Notes: generated by a model from the letters alone, not told the origin. A DNA stretch of 5,331 nt from an uncultured Methanomethylovorans sp. (GCA_937968035.1 CALBTS010000694.1:1-5331); one strand, 5' to 3'. Counted from the first letter of the stretch, positions 1 to 5,240 are shown. Numbers and translations are program-made.

Positions 1-121
1 CAATTGGAAGGTTTTGTAGCTTTGGCTCCCAAGTATCAATTGTTTTTGTGATTCCATGAATAACGATTGAAAAATCCATAACAAATTGTAGTTTAAAGTG
101 TAGTTTCCGTTTTTCAGGCAT
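1..121 (-). CDS. possible partial hypothetical protein (N-terminal 40 codons)
   Basis: An open frame begins with ATG at 121 (MPEKRKLHFKLQ...) and runs out of the window without a stop. The same frame stays open upstream to a TAA at about 142-144, and a purine-rich GAGGG lies a few bases before the ATG. I do not recognise the peptide. It lies antisense to the strand carrying the group II intron tail at 363-458, where an intron-encoded protein would be on the plus strand, so it could be chance or a remnant of interrupted host sequence. A frame of about 47 open codons in AT-rich DNA is weak evidence by itself. Confidence 0.18.
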   Translation of the reverse strand, partial: MPEKRKLHFKLQFVMDFSIVIHGITKTIDTWEPKLQNLPI

Positions 122-337
122 GGAGCCCTCAGAATAGATATAAACATCTTACCTTCTATCTATAAAATGTTTTTACCTTACTTCAGTTCAATTCCACATC
201 CCAAATATATAAACTTTCCCAGTTACGCATGGCTCCGGGAGAAAAATATCCATATTAAAATCAACCGGAAAGGGTACACAACTTTTTCCATTGACTTTTT
301 AAGCATAAGCGGGAAGCTGGTTTACGCTTTCACTTAA
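104..337 (+). other. unassigned region left of the intron tail, with an open plus-strand frame
   Basis: A plus-strand frame is open from just after a TAG at 101-103 to a TAA at 335-337, about 77 codons, with an internal ATG at 167. Its C-terminal part reads KINRKGYTTFSIDF and then ISGKLVYAFT. If the group II intron were intact, the C-terminus of its reverse transcriptase/maturase would be expected on this strand shortly before domain V. I cannot see maturase or HNH motifs, so I do not call it an intron-encoded protein. It may be decayed domain IV sequence. Confidence 0.2.
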
Positions 338-362
338 TTAGAAGGTTGCTCCACATCTTAAC

Positions 363-458
363 GAACCGCTGTATATGAGACCAGTACTTATTCTGTTAAT
401 TCGGGAGTGTGAGAGGTGTAGGCTGGTAGTTAACTACTTGTGAAGGCGACTACTCAAT
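363..458 (+). ncRNA. group II intron 3' end (domains V and VI), probably degenerate
   Basis: The segment starting GAACCGCTGTATATGAGACC and the later TGTGAGAGGTGTAGGCTGG resemble, from memory, the domain V/VI end of bacterial group II introns of the IIC-like type (GAACCGCCGTAT..., ...GGTGGTGTGAGAGG...). Domain VI would be the hairpin at about 418-453, with outer GTAG/CTAC arms around a perfect palindrome GTAGTTAACTAC at 426-437. The 3' terminus is most likely CTACTCAAT, ending near 458, with the branch-point A candidates at 449 or 452. Domain V seems to have gained about 11 bases near 391-401, which would break its lower stem. The intron body and any maturase lie to the left, mostly or wholly outside the window. 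It is antisense to the cassette genes. Confidence 0.55.
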
Positions 459-1316
459 TATAGGCAGGCAATCTCATTGTCCAGTGAAAAAGTTGTCCCA
501 AAGTTGTTGTTGTTTTTTATTGTCGTCACTATATGGCTCTTTATATTTCAGTTTCAGACCGTTTATGTCATTTGTTGAATTCTCGTAATACTCAATACTC
601 AATTTTCCATTTTCTGATACAGGTTGTTCGTGAGCTAAAATAATTTGTTTTAACGGAACTAACTTCTCTTGTCGCCATTCATAAAGTGTTTTTGAGTTGT
701 CCATATACCAACTGCCTTCGTAAGTTTCTTCAATCTGTTTCTTATCTTTCTTTACAATATAGTCTGTTGAAAAAGAACCTGCATACTTTGTTGTTTTTGC
801 TTTGTCAGAGAAATAATAAATCTCTTGCCAAGTGTTTCCATTCATATTTCTTGAAGTCGAAATTATAATTTCATTGTTATTATCTCCATCTAAATCTTCA
901 AATTCAAGTCTGCAGATTGGAATGTTTGTCTTCTCGCTACCAATTAATTTCCAAGTTTTGTTTTCGAGCATAAAAAAGTTGATAACGGTGTCTTTTATAT
1001 TTATTTCTGTCGCTAATATAGTTGTCTTATTGACTGTTTTCCCTACTAACAGCATTCTAAAAATACTGTCATCTTCAATTACATTATCACCATAGTAAAA
1101 GTCAGAAGTGTCAGCCTTGGCAAATGCTAAAACACTCGGTGTTATTTTTTCTAGAATTTGTTCCGTTGTCTGTTTGTTGTCACTTAATTCTTTCAGAAAA
1201 TTCTCGTTGCTAATTCTTTCAAAACCTCCTTTTTGTCTGTCAATGTTGGTACAGGCATAGAGTGTCAAAAGTAATATGGTTGATATAATGTGTCGTGTCA
1301 TTTTGCTTGCCTATAA
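459..1316 (-). mobile_element. integron-type gene cassette 2 (lipoprotein cassette), its attC interrupted by the intron
   Basis: Read on the minus strand, the unit starts at the core GTTATAGGC (1317-1309), contains one gene that starts 7 bases after that core, and ends in TGCCTGCCTATAA just past the gene's stop. The last eight bases GCCTATAA are the reverse complement of the leading TTATAGGC, as expected for a cassette whose own attC is completed by its leading bases in the circular form. The rest of this attC is not seen, because group II intron sequence begins at the core. This is an inference from layout and base pairing. Confidence 0.55.
474..1301 (-). CDS. hypothetical lipoprotein with a Ca-binding-like DxDGD loop
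   Basis: A 275-aa protein, probably exported and anchored in a membrane. Residues 1-17 form a short lipoprotein signal peptide: charged N-terminus TRH, hydrophobic IISTILLLTL, and the lipobox L14-Y15-A16-C17. Cys17 would be lipidated. The mature part is hydrophilic. It contains DLDGDNNNE at 136-144, resembling the acidic calcium loops of FG-GAP/VCBS and EF-hand-like repeats often seen in Bacteroidota surface proteins; only one such loop is visible. I recognise no enzyme family and give no function. The ATG at 1301 is preceded by AGCAAA and no Shine-Dalgarno sequence. Only 7 bases separate it from the cassette core, and no TAnnTTTG box is seen in the attC just upstream, so expression probably depends on transcription from cassette 1. 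The gene ends with TGA just before the interrupted attC core. Confidence 0.85.
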   Translation of the reverse strand: MTRHIISTILLLTLYACTNIDRQKGGFERISNENFLKELSDNKQTTEQILEKITPSVLAFAKADTSDFYYGDNVIEDDSIFRMLLVGKTVNKTTILATEINIKDTVINFFMLENKTWKLIGSEKTNIPICRLEFEDLDGDNNNEIIISTSRNMNGNTWQEIYYFSDKAKTTKYAGSFSTDYIVKKDKKQIEETYEGSWYMDNSKTLYEWRQEKLVPLKQIILAHEQPVSENGKLSIEYYENSTNDINGLKLKYKEPYSDDNKKQQQLWDNFFTGQ

Positions 1317-1444
1317 CGGACGGAACTATATGCAGTTGCCGACTGCGGGCGGTTTTCCTGTCGAGCCGCACCGCCGTTGTTGCGAGCTACACGGCTTGTT
1401 GTCAGCACGGAAACGGCAATTGACATATAGTTATTGTTATGCCC
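1309..1444 (-). other. attC-like recombination site 1 (end of the nuclease cassette)
   Basis: A 136-base imperfect palindrome lies between two genes. On the minus strand it starts with GGGCATAAC and ends with GTTATAGGC, giving the AAC...GTT core pair of attC sites (the outer arms pair over ATAAC/GTTAT). Unpaired spacers follow (AATA on one side, TCCGTCC on the other). Next is a 17-pair stem, plus strand 1325-1341 with 1414-1431, containing one G-T wobble and one extrahelical base (A1423 on plus). The loop of 72 bases is GC-rich and can fold again (GGCGGT/ACCGCC). Core arms, unpaired central spacer, long arm with an extrahelical base and variable terminal structure are the order known for integron attC sites. 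The site is clearly more GC-rich than the flanking genes. The cores fit GTTRRRY/RYYYAAC only partly. Confidence 0.75.
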
Positions 1445-2779
1445 AGTTTTCATGTTAATCAAATAATTCTGTAATATCAACTTCATCTACCTTGGTTATT
1501 TTCGAAGGTGTTTTTTTGTCTAAGCATATTAACCTAAAGTTGAAATTAATTCCATCTTTCATTAAATTGGTTGTGCTATTTTTTAATCTCATGTAATATT
1601 TTGAAAAAACAATTATAAACACATCATTTGAAAGTCGTGGATGCAATCTTAGTCGTTGATGATAAATTTCTGTCTGGATTTTTCCGCTCTTGAATTTATT
1701 GAAACAATCTGATTTACTCTCAGACTTAATTCCAAACCCAATTTGCTTGTGTTCAAATAAGAATGCATTGTTTTCGTCTAATACAATACTGTCATAACGA
1801 CCATTACCAACTTGTCCTTGTGAAAGAGCATAATATCCATTGTTGAACATGAATAATTCAAATTCTCTTTGAAAATAGGTTTCTGAATAGTCTGATAAAC
1901 AATCAATTTGAAAAATTTCCATGTAATGTTTGAACTTATTAATTACGAAATCAATTGAGAATTTGGTCGAAAGTTTTTGATGAAAATATTCTCTAATTCT
2001 TTTACAATGGGACAATAAATTATCTCTCTCAATCATATTCTCTCCAGAATTAATCCAGCTATTGAATAGCTGTTTATTTAAGTCTGTCGTTGTAATTACA
2101 GGATGTATAGCTTCATAAATGTTTTTAATAGTAAGCGCGGAATTAACGCCCAAAAAATCGTGTTGGAATTTAGAATGAAAGGATAGAATCATTAGATTAT
2201 CATTAAATGAATTGAGTTCATTTCTAATTCCTTGAATGTTTAAATCGCAAATCGATACGAACCGATTTAATATTCCATTTAGTCCATCACCACTATTTAA
2301 AAGTGTAAAGATGTCGCTATAACGCATAATTAATTTGTTGTTATCTAAATCTCTTAGTCTTTCTAATAATGGGCGGACTTCTATAGTTGTATACGAACCG
2401 TCAAAAGGACTTTTCCATCCACTACCTTCTTTAGTCTCAAATTCTGTAAATTTTTCATGTGTAAGAAGTTGATTGGCAATTGATTTAATTGCTTGCCTGA
2501 TATTTAAAATTGCTCTTGAATATTCTTCATTTAAATGAAGCCTTGAACTATAAGATAGTAACTCTGTGAATAAAAAGGACAACTCATCATTTTGATAGAT
2601 TGTATTTACGAAATAGGCAACTTCAGTATAATATCTTCTTGAAATTTCCTTGTTATTAGTTTCATTTAGTGAAACTTTCAATTCAGATATTAATCCAATT
2701 CTGTAATCTAGTGCGGTTAGTAATTCAAAATTCATTTTAACGATAGATTTGTGTTCGCAGTCCTTAAAATTGGGCATAA
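1317..2779 (-). mobile_element. integron-type gene cassette 1 (predicted nuclease cassette)
   Basis: The unit runs on the minus strand from the core G/TTATGCCC at 2780-2772 to the end of attC 1. It holds one gene, whose start codon lies inside the leading core, and a terminal attC. The leading GTTATGCCC is exactly the reverse complement of GGGCATAAC, which opens its own attC; pairing continues for about 15 bases with one difference (GTTATGCCCAATTTT against GTTATGCCCAGTTTT). In a circularised cassette these two would form the paired outer arms of a complete attC. At about 1463 bases it is longer than many cassettes but within what is known. Confidence 0.6.
1455..2777 (-). CDS. hypothetical protein with a C-terminal PD-(D/E)XK nuclease-like domain
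   Basis: A 440-aa cytoplasmic protein with no signal peptide or membrane segment. Residues 1 to about 290 look mostly helical and match no family that I recognise. Residues about 300-400 carry a PD-(D/E)XK-type nuclease signature: acidic helix FQREFE (E305, E307), then GRYD with D329, a strand ending in E342-H343-K344 (D-x12-E-x-K), a later Q/R-containing helix (QTEIYHQRLRL, about 368-378) and a hydrophobic strand VFIIVFSKYY. Such domains cut DNA or RNA in restriction enzymes, repair enzymes and defence proteins. The nuclease call rests on motif shape. ATG at 2777 is used because it places the gene at the head of the cassette; M15, preceded by an A-rich stretch, is the alternative. A good promoter lies 26-60 bases upstream. 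A role in phage defence is only an inference from domain and mobile context. Confidence 0.85.
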   Translation of the reverse strand: MPNFKDCEHKSIVKMNFELLTALDYRIGLISELKVSLNETNNKEISRRYYTEVAYFVNTIYQNDELSFLFTELLSYSSRLHLNEEYSRAILNIRQAIKSIANQLLTHEKFTEFETKEGSGWKSPFDGSYTTIEVRPLLERLRDLDNNKLIMRYSDIFTLLNSGDGLNGILNRFVSICDLNIQGIRNELNSFNDNLMILSFHSKFQHDFLGVNSALTIKNIYEAIHPVITTTDLNKQLFNSWINSGENMIERDNLLSHCKRIREYFHQKLSTKFSIDFVINKFKHYMEIFQIDCLSDYSETYFQREFELFMFNNGYYALSQGQVGNGRYDSIVLDENNAFLFEHKQIGFGIKSESKSDCFNKFKSGKIQTEIYHQRLRLHPRLSNDVFIIVFSKYYMRLKNSTTNLMKDGINFNFRLICLDKKTPSKITKVDEVDITELFD

Positions 2780-2897
2780 CGTTAAGGGTTTTATCCGCCG
2801 TTCTTAAACAAAAGTATCAAGAAAAGACCAATGTTCAACAGCGGTGATGAATTTTATTTAGAGGGGAGAAAGAATGGTGGATAAAACCTAGTTGGAC
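2772..2897 (-). other. attC-like recombination site 2 (upstream of the nuclease cassette)
   Basis: On the minus strand the site starts with GTCCAAC, a perfect RYYYAAC core, and ends with GTTATGCCC. A 13-pair stem with one G-T wobble joins plus-strand 2787-2799 (GGTTTTATCCGCC) and 2876-2888 (GGTGGATAAAACC). It is separated from the cores by unequal spacers (TA and CTTAAC), like the unpaired central spacer of attC sites. The loop at 2800-2875 is AT-rich, unlike that of site 1. The outer arms match each other poorly in the integrated state, which is acceptable because GTTATGCCC belongs to the following cassette. The cassette that ended here has lost its gene, probably where the IS91 element begins. 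Confidence 0.55.
2809..2838 (-). promoter_or_regulatory. Bacteroidota-type promoter for the nuclease cassette
   Basis: On the minus strand TTG (2838-2836) is followed after exactly 19 bases by TACTTTTG (2816-2809), a full match to the TAnnTTTG -7 box of Bacteroidota. Initiation would be near 2803, about 26 bases before the ATG at 2777. It lies in the terminal loop of attC-like site 2, so it would move with the preceding attC and drive the gene inserted after it. Confidence 0.6.
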
Positions 2898-2973
2898 AGT
2901 TCCGCCTTTCTATGGGAATACTATCTTCTGTCTTTATTTGGGTCATGCTATTTAAGCCTAAAAAATCATATTT

Positions 2974-3002
2974 TCCATATTTCATGCAGTCCATATTTCA
3001 TG
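2974..3002. repeat. two 13-base direct repeats (period 16)
   Basis: TCCATATTTCATG occurs at 2974-2986 and again, identical, at 2990-3002. The pair lies downstream of the IS91 transposase gene, where the replication-origin end of the element is expected. It may be a subterminal protein-binding site, or a chance or slippage repeat in AT-rich DNA. Confidence 0.5.
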
Positions 3003-3086
3003 TTTTAAAAAAGAAAAGCTATCCAAATGGGCACACTTCTTCCATCATAGCCAGCAATGGCTGTAAAACTAATGATTCAATCCTTC

Positions 3087-3100
3087 AAAGAACTTTCTTT
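3087..3100. repeat. short palindrome AAAGAA-CT-TTCTTT after the transposase gene
   Basis: A perfect 6-base inverted repeat with a 2-base centre lies 12 bases past the transposase stop on the minus strand. No U-run follows it, so it is a poor terminator. Hairpins near the 3' terminus are usual at the origin end of IS91-like elements, but I could not place the terminus. Confidence 0.3.
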
Positions 3101-3111
3101 AGAGACTTATT

Positions 3112-4272
3112 CTAGCCTGTTCTATCCAGATTTACATCTTGCCGGACAAAAGCAATCATTCTGCCTGTTTTACATTGGGGACAACAAATTGGGTCTCTTC
3201 CCGTAATTTCCCGCCATACTTCCAAAGCGGTAAGGCCGGCCAAAATGGGCAAGTAGGCTACTTTTTTTATATAATCAAAACAAAGCGACAGTTTGGTATT
3301 CATATTTCGCATGGCCATAAATCCAAAATACCTGATTTTGCAAAAACCATCCGGTAAAATATGTTGCAAAAACCTGCCAATAAATTCATTGGCTGAAAGC
3401 GTCATGTTTTTTCTAATCCCTCCATCTTTATTATCCTTATAACTAAAACTAACCTGATCATCTGCATGGCTAATGATACGTTGATTGGATATGGCCACCC
3501 TGTGCGTATAATTGCCAAGATAGTTTATCAGATTTTCAGGCCCTGAAAATGGCCTCTCACAATAAACCACCCATTGTTTTAGGTAACATTGTTCTTTTAA
3601 GGATTTGAACCCAGTGCAATCATCTGTAAGTTTAATTGTCCCGTCAATTACAGCTTTTTCCAGTAACCTGCATAAAATACCTCTGAAAACCATGCTTAGG
3701 GCCCTTACCGGTAAAAAGAACTTCTTGCCCGCTGTAATCCATTCCATCATATCCCCGGACAATCCTCCGGCAGGTACTATCATGTGGATATGTGGATGAT
3801 ATACAAGCGTTTGACCCCAGGTATGCAAGAGCGAAACAGCCCCGGCCTGCACTCCCAGAAAATCAGGGTTCGCCGCACATTGAAGCAATGCCTGCCCGGA
3901 TGCCTTGAACAACAAGTCATAAGCGTTTTTTTGATTTAGATAGAACAAGCTATTCAAACAATGGGGAATGGTAAAAACTATATGAAAGTATTTTACCGGG
4001 GGAAGGTTTCCCGCAAGTTTATCGACCCACTGTGCCTTTTTAATATACTGACACTTGGGGCAATGTCGGTTGCGGCACGAGTTATATGCTTGCCTGGTAT
4101 ATCCACAGTGGTCACAACGCTCTGCATGGCCACCCAAAGCACCAGTGCGGCATTGCATAATAGCAGTAAAGGCTTTTATTTGATTGGGGCATAACTTGTG
4201 TTGCTGCAGGTACGTATTTGCATGGCTGCTGAATATATCAGAAAGCTCAATGCTTTGCCGTTGATTTTCCAT
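3112..4272 (-). CDS. IS91 family transposase (Y2, HUH rolling-circle type)
   Basis: A 386-aa protein of usual family length that nicks and joins single-stranded DNA to move the element by rolling-circle replication. The N-terminal part holds the IS91 zinc-binding domain: C41, H49, C53-x2-C56, C66, H70-C71-x2-C74. The HUH metal-binding motif is H161-I162-H163 within YHPHIHMIV. The two catalytic tyrosines are Y251 and Y255 in YLGNYTHRVAISN, the Y-x3-Y arrangement of IS91 rather than the single tyrosine of IS200-type enzymes. The C-terminus keeps the usual CCPQCKTGRM (C363, C364, C367). No frameshift or missing motif is seen, so the enzyme may be active. The start is 11 bases after the recombinase stop, suggesting one transcript; a nearby ATG at 4280 is out of frame. 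Confidence 0.95.
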   Translation of the reverse strand: MENQRQSIELSDIFSSHANTYLQQHKLCPNQIKAFTAIMQCRTGALGGHAERCDHCGYTRQAYNSCRNRHCPKCQYIKKAQWVDKLAGNLPPVKYFHIVFTIPHCLNSLFYLNQKNAYDLLFKASGQALLQCAANPDFLGVQAGAVSLLHTWGQTLVYHPHIHMIVPAGGLSGDMMEWITAGKKFFLPVRALSMVFRGILCRLLEKAVIDGTIKLTDDCTGFKSLKEQCYLKQWVVYCERPFSGPENLINYLGNYTHRVAISNQRIISHADDQVSFSYKDNKDGGIRKNMTLSANEFIGRFLQHILPDGFCKIRYFGFMAMRNMNTKLSLCFDYIKKVAYLPILAGLTALEVWREITGRDPICCPQCKTGRMIAFVRQDVNLDRTG

Positions 4273-4283
4273 GGTCCCATAGT

Positions 4284-5135
4284 TTAAATGTTCATGGAAT
4301 CAAGAGGGGAGCTTACTTTTGAAGGAGCAAGGTTAACCAAATGAAGATAACAAGCTGTTGTCTTGAGCGAAGTATGCCCCATCATTTCCTGTATCAAACG
4401 AAGATTTACCCCTTGCTCAAGCAAGTGTGTGGCAAAGCTATGCCTGAGTGTATGAAACGAAACCTGCTTGGTTATCCCCGCTTTTAATGCATTGTTTTTA
4501 ACAATTTTTTCGAGCGATCTATCTGAAAGGTAATGCCCCGGGCGAAAAAGTGATTCGAAAAGATAGTTCATTGGTCGGCTTTGCCTGTAATGTTCCCTTA
4601 GTATTTCTAAGGCTTTTACCGAAAGAATGGTATAGCGGTCTTTTTTGCCTTTTCCCTGAACAACGTGTACTTGCATCCTTGAAGAGTCAATAGATGAAGC
4701 TTTTATCTTCTGTAACTCTTCGCGTCTTAATCCAGATGAATAGGCCAACATCAACATAGCCTTATGTTTAAGATTTTTGGTGCTACTGATCAATCGCTCC
4801 ATTTCGCTTTGCGACATAACTACCGGAAGCCGTTTTTCCCTCTTGGGTCGCTTTATCTTTATGGTTTCCCATTCGCGACCAAGAACATCTGACTGAAGTA
4901 TCTTATAGGCGCTAATGTACTGATTGACCATAGATACAGATACGTTATCATGGACAATGCGGTAATGAAGAAAACTTTTGAACTGTTCGAGGGTAATACT
5001 TTCGATGGATTGTTGAAAGAAACTCCCTACCTTTGTCAGAAGTGTACTGTAAGTGATGGTAGTCCTGGCACTGTAGTTACGCAGTTGCATCTCCGGGATC
5101 ACCTGCTCAATGAATTGAGAATGATTGTTCTTCAT
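4284..5135 (-). CDS. tyrosine recombinase/integrase of the XerC/D type, associated with IS91
   Basis: A 283-aa site-specific recombinase. Residues about 5-85 form the SAM-like core-binding domain (YSARTTITYSTLLTKV...). The catalytic domain follows at about 105-270 with all six active-site residues: R137 (SGLRREEL), K162 (GKGKKDR), H228 and R231 (HTLRHSFATH), H254 (MMGHTSLKTT) and nucleophile Y263. The C-terminal SPLD stretch (276-279) is typical of recombinases encoded next to IS91 transposases. Only 66 residues separate K162 from H228, similar to XerD and far fewer than in integron integrases such as IntI1, which have an extra segment there. It is therefore not IntI. Its role in IS91 elements is not settled; resolution of transposition intermediates is possible. 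The start codon lies in one arm of an inverted repeat (5134-5143). Confidence 0.93.
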   Translation of the reverse strand: MKNNHSQFIEQVIPEMQLRNYSARTTITYSTLLTKVGSFFQQSIESITLEQFKSFLHYRIVHDNVSVSMVNQYISAYKILQSDVLGREWETIKIKRPKREKRLPVVMSQSEMERLISSTKNLKHKAMLMLAYSSGLRREELQKIKASSIDSSRMQVHVVQGKGKKDRYTILSVKALEILREHYRQSRPMNYLFESLFRPGHYLSDRSLEKIVKNNALKAGITKQVSFHTLRHSFATHLLEQGVNLRLIQEMMGHTSLKTTACYLHLVNLAPSKVSSPLDSMNI

Positions 5136-5177
5136 GATGGTATAGTTTTAAAGTTTGCACCTTAAAGATACCATCAT
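5134..5177. repeat. 10-base perfect inverted repeat over the recombinase start codon
   Basis: ATGATGGTAT (5134-5143) and ATACCATCAT (5168-5177) are exact reverse complements 24 bases apart, with a second smaller TTTAA/TTAAA pairing inside. In the mRNA the start codon at 5135-5133 would lie in the stem, which could limit translation. As DNA it could be an operator or crossover site for the recombinase, whose sites are typically two inverted arms, though the 24-base centre is longer than the usual 6-8. Confidence 0.55.
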
Positions 5178-5180
5178 TTT

Positions 5181-5202
5181 ACCGCCTCCGCAAGGGGGCG
5201 GT
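5181..5202. repeat. GC-rich hairpin with a GCAA tetraloop
   Basis: ACCGCCTCC (5181-5189), loop GCAA, then GGGGGCGGT (5194-5202) give a 9-pair stem with one G-T wobble. It is the most stable hairpin on this side of the recombinase gene. Neither strand has a clear T-run after the stem (plus TTTAG, minus AAAATG), so it is not a convincing terminator. It may be a structure at the IS91 terminus or a leader element. Confidence 0.55.
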
Positions 5203-5218
5203 TTAGTTCAACGAGTGA

Positions 5219-5240
5219 ATATACGCAACATTACGTATAT
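5219..5240. repeat. 7-base inverted repeat ATATACG/CGTATAT
   Basis: The arms at 5219-5225 and 5234-5240 are perfect reverse complements around an 8-base centre (CAACATTA). This geometry, short arms about 8 bases apart, fits a simple binding or crossover site for a tyrosine recombinase, and such a gene lies 84 bases away. A chance occurrence in AT-rich DNA cannot be excluded. Confidence 0.35.

Larger units (their letters stand above)
3087..5202 (-). mobile_element. IS91-family element with recombinase and transposase genes (ends not fixed)
   Basis: Two adjacent genes in one transcription unit, tyrosine recombinase then IS91 transposase, with non-coding DNA rich in small inverted repeats at both sides. 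IS91 elements transpose by a rolling-circle, single-strand mechanism. They have no terminal inverted repeats and do not duplicate their target, so the termini cannot be read from one copy. The span given runs from the palindrome after the transposase to the hairpin upstream of the recombinase and is a minimum. The true left end lies between 2898 and 3111, and the true right end may lie beyond 5202. The base composition is visibly richer in G and C than the cassette genes to the left. Confidence 0.7.

Noticed and set aside
1276..1458. Plus-strand 60-codon frame across attC 1
   Set aside because: It lies wholly on the palindromic attC-like site and the ends of two convincing opposite-strand genes. 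Its sequence has no domain features.
1436..2780. GTTATGCCC inverted repeats as transposon ends around the nuclease gene
   Set aside because: No transposase is enclosed, no target duplication is seen, and the same repeats are explained better as cassette core and attC arm, with a parallel pair around the next gene.
2912..3115. Plus-strand 67-codon frame downstream of the transposase
   Set aside because: Low-complexity, aromatic- and lysine-rich product typical of AT-rich non-coding DNA; it includes the direct repeats and overlaps the transposase stop. No promoter or recognisable motif.
4284..5135. The recombinase as an integron integrase (IntI)
   Set aside because: Only 66 residues separate the catalytic lysine from HxxR, whereas IntI proteins have a long extra segment there. 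The C-terminal SPLD and the transposase partner point to the IS91-linked family.
5181..5202. Rho-independent terminator
   Set aside because: The stem is strong, but no T-run follows on either strand, and it lies upstream of a gene in the sense direction.
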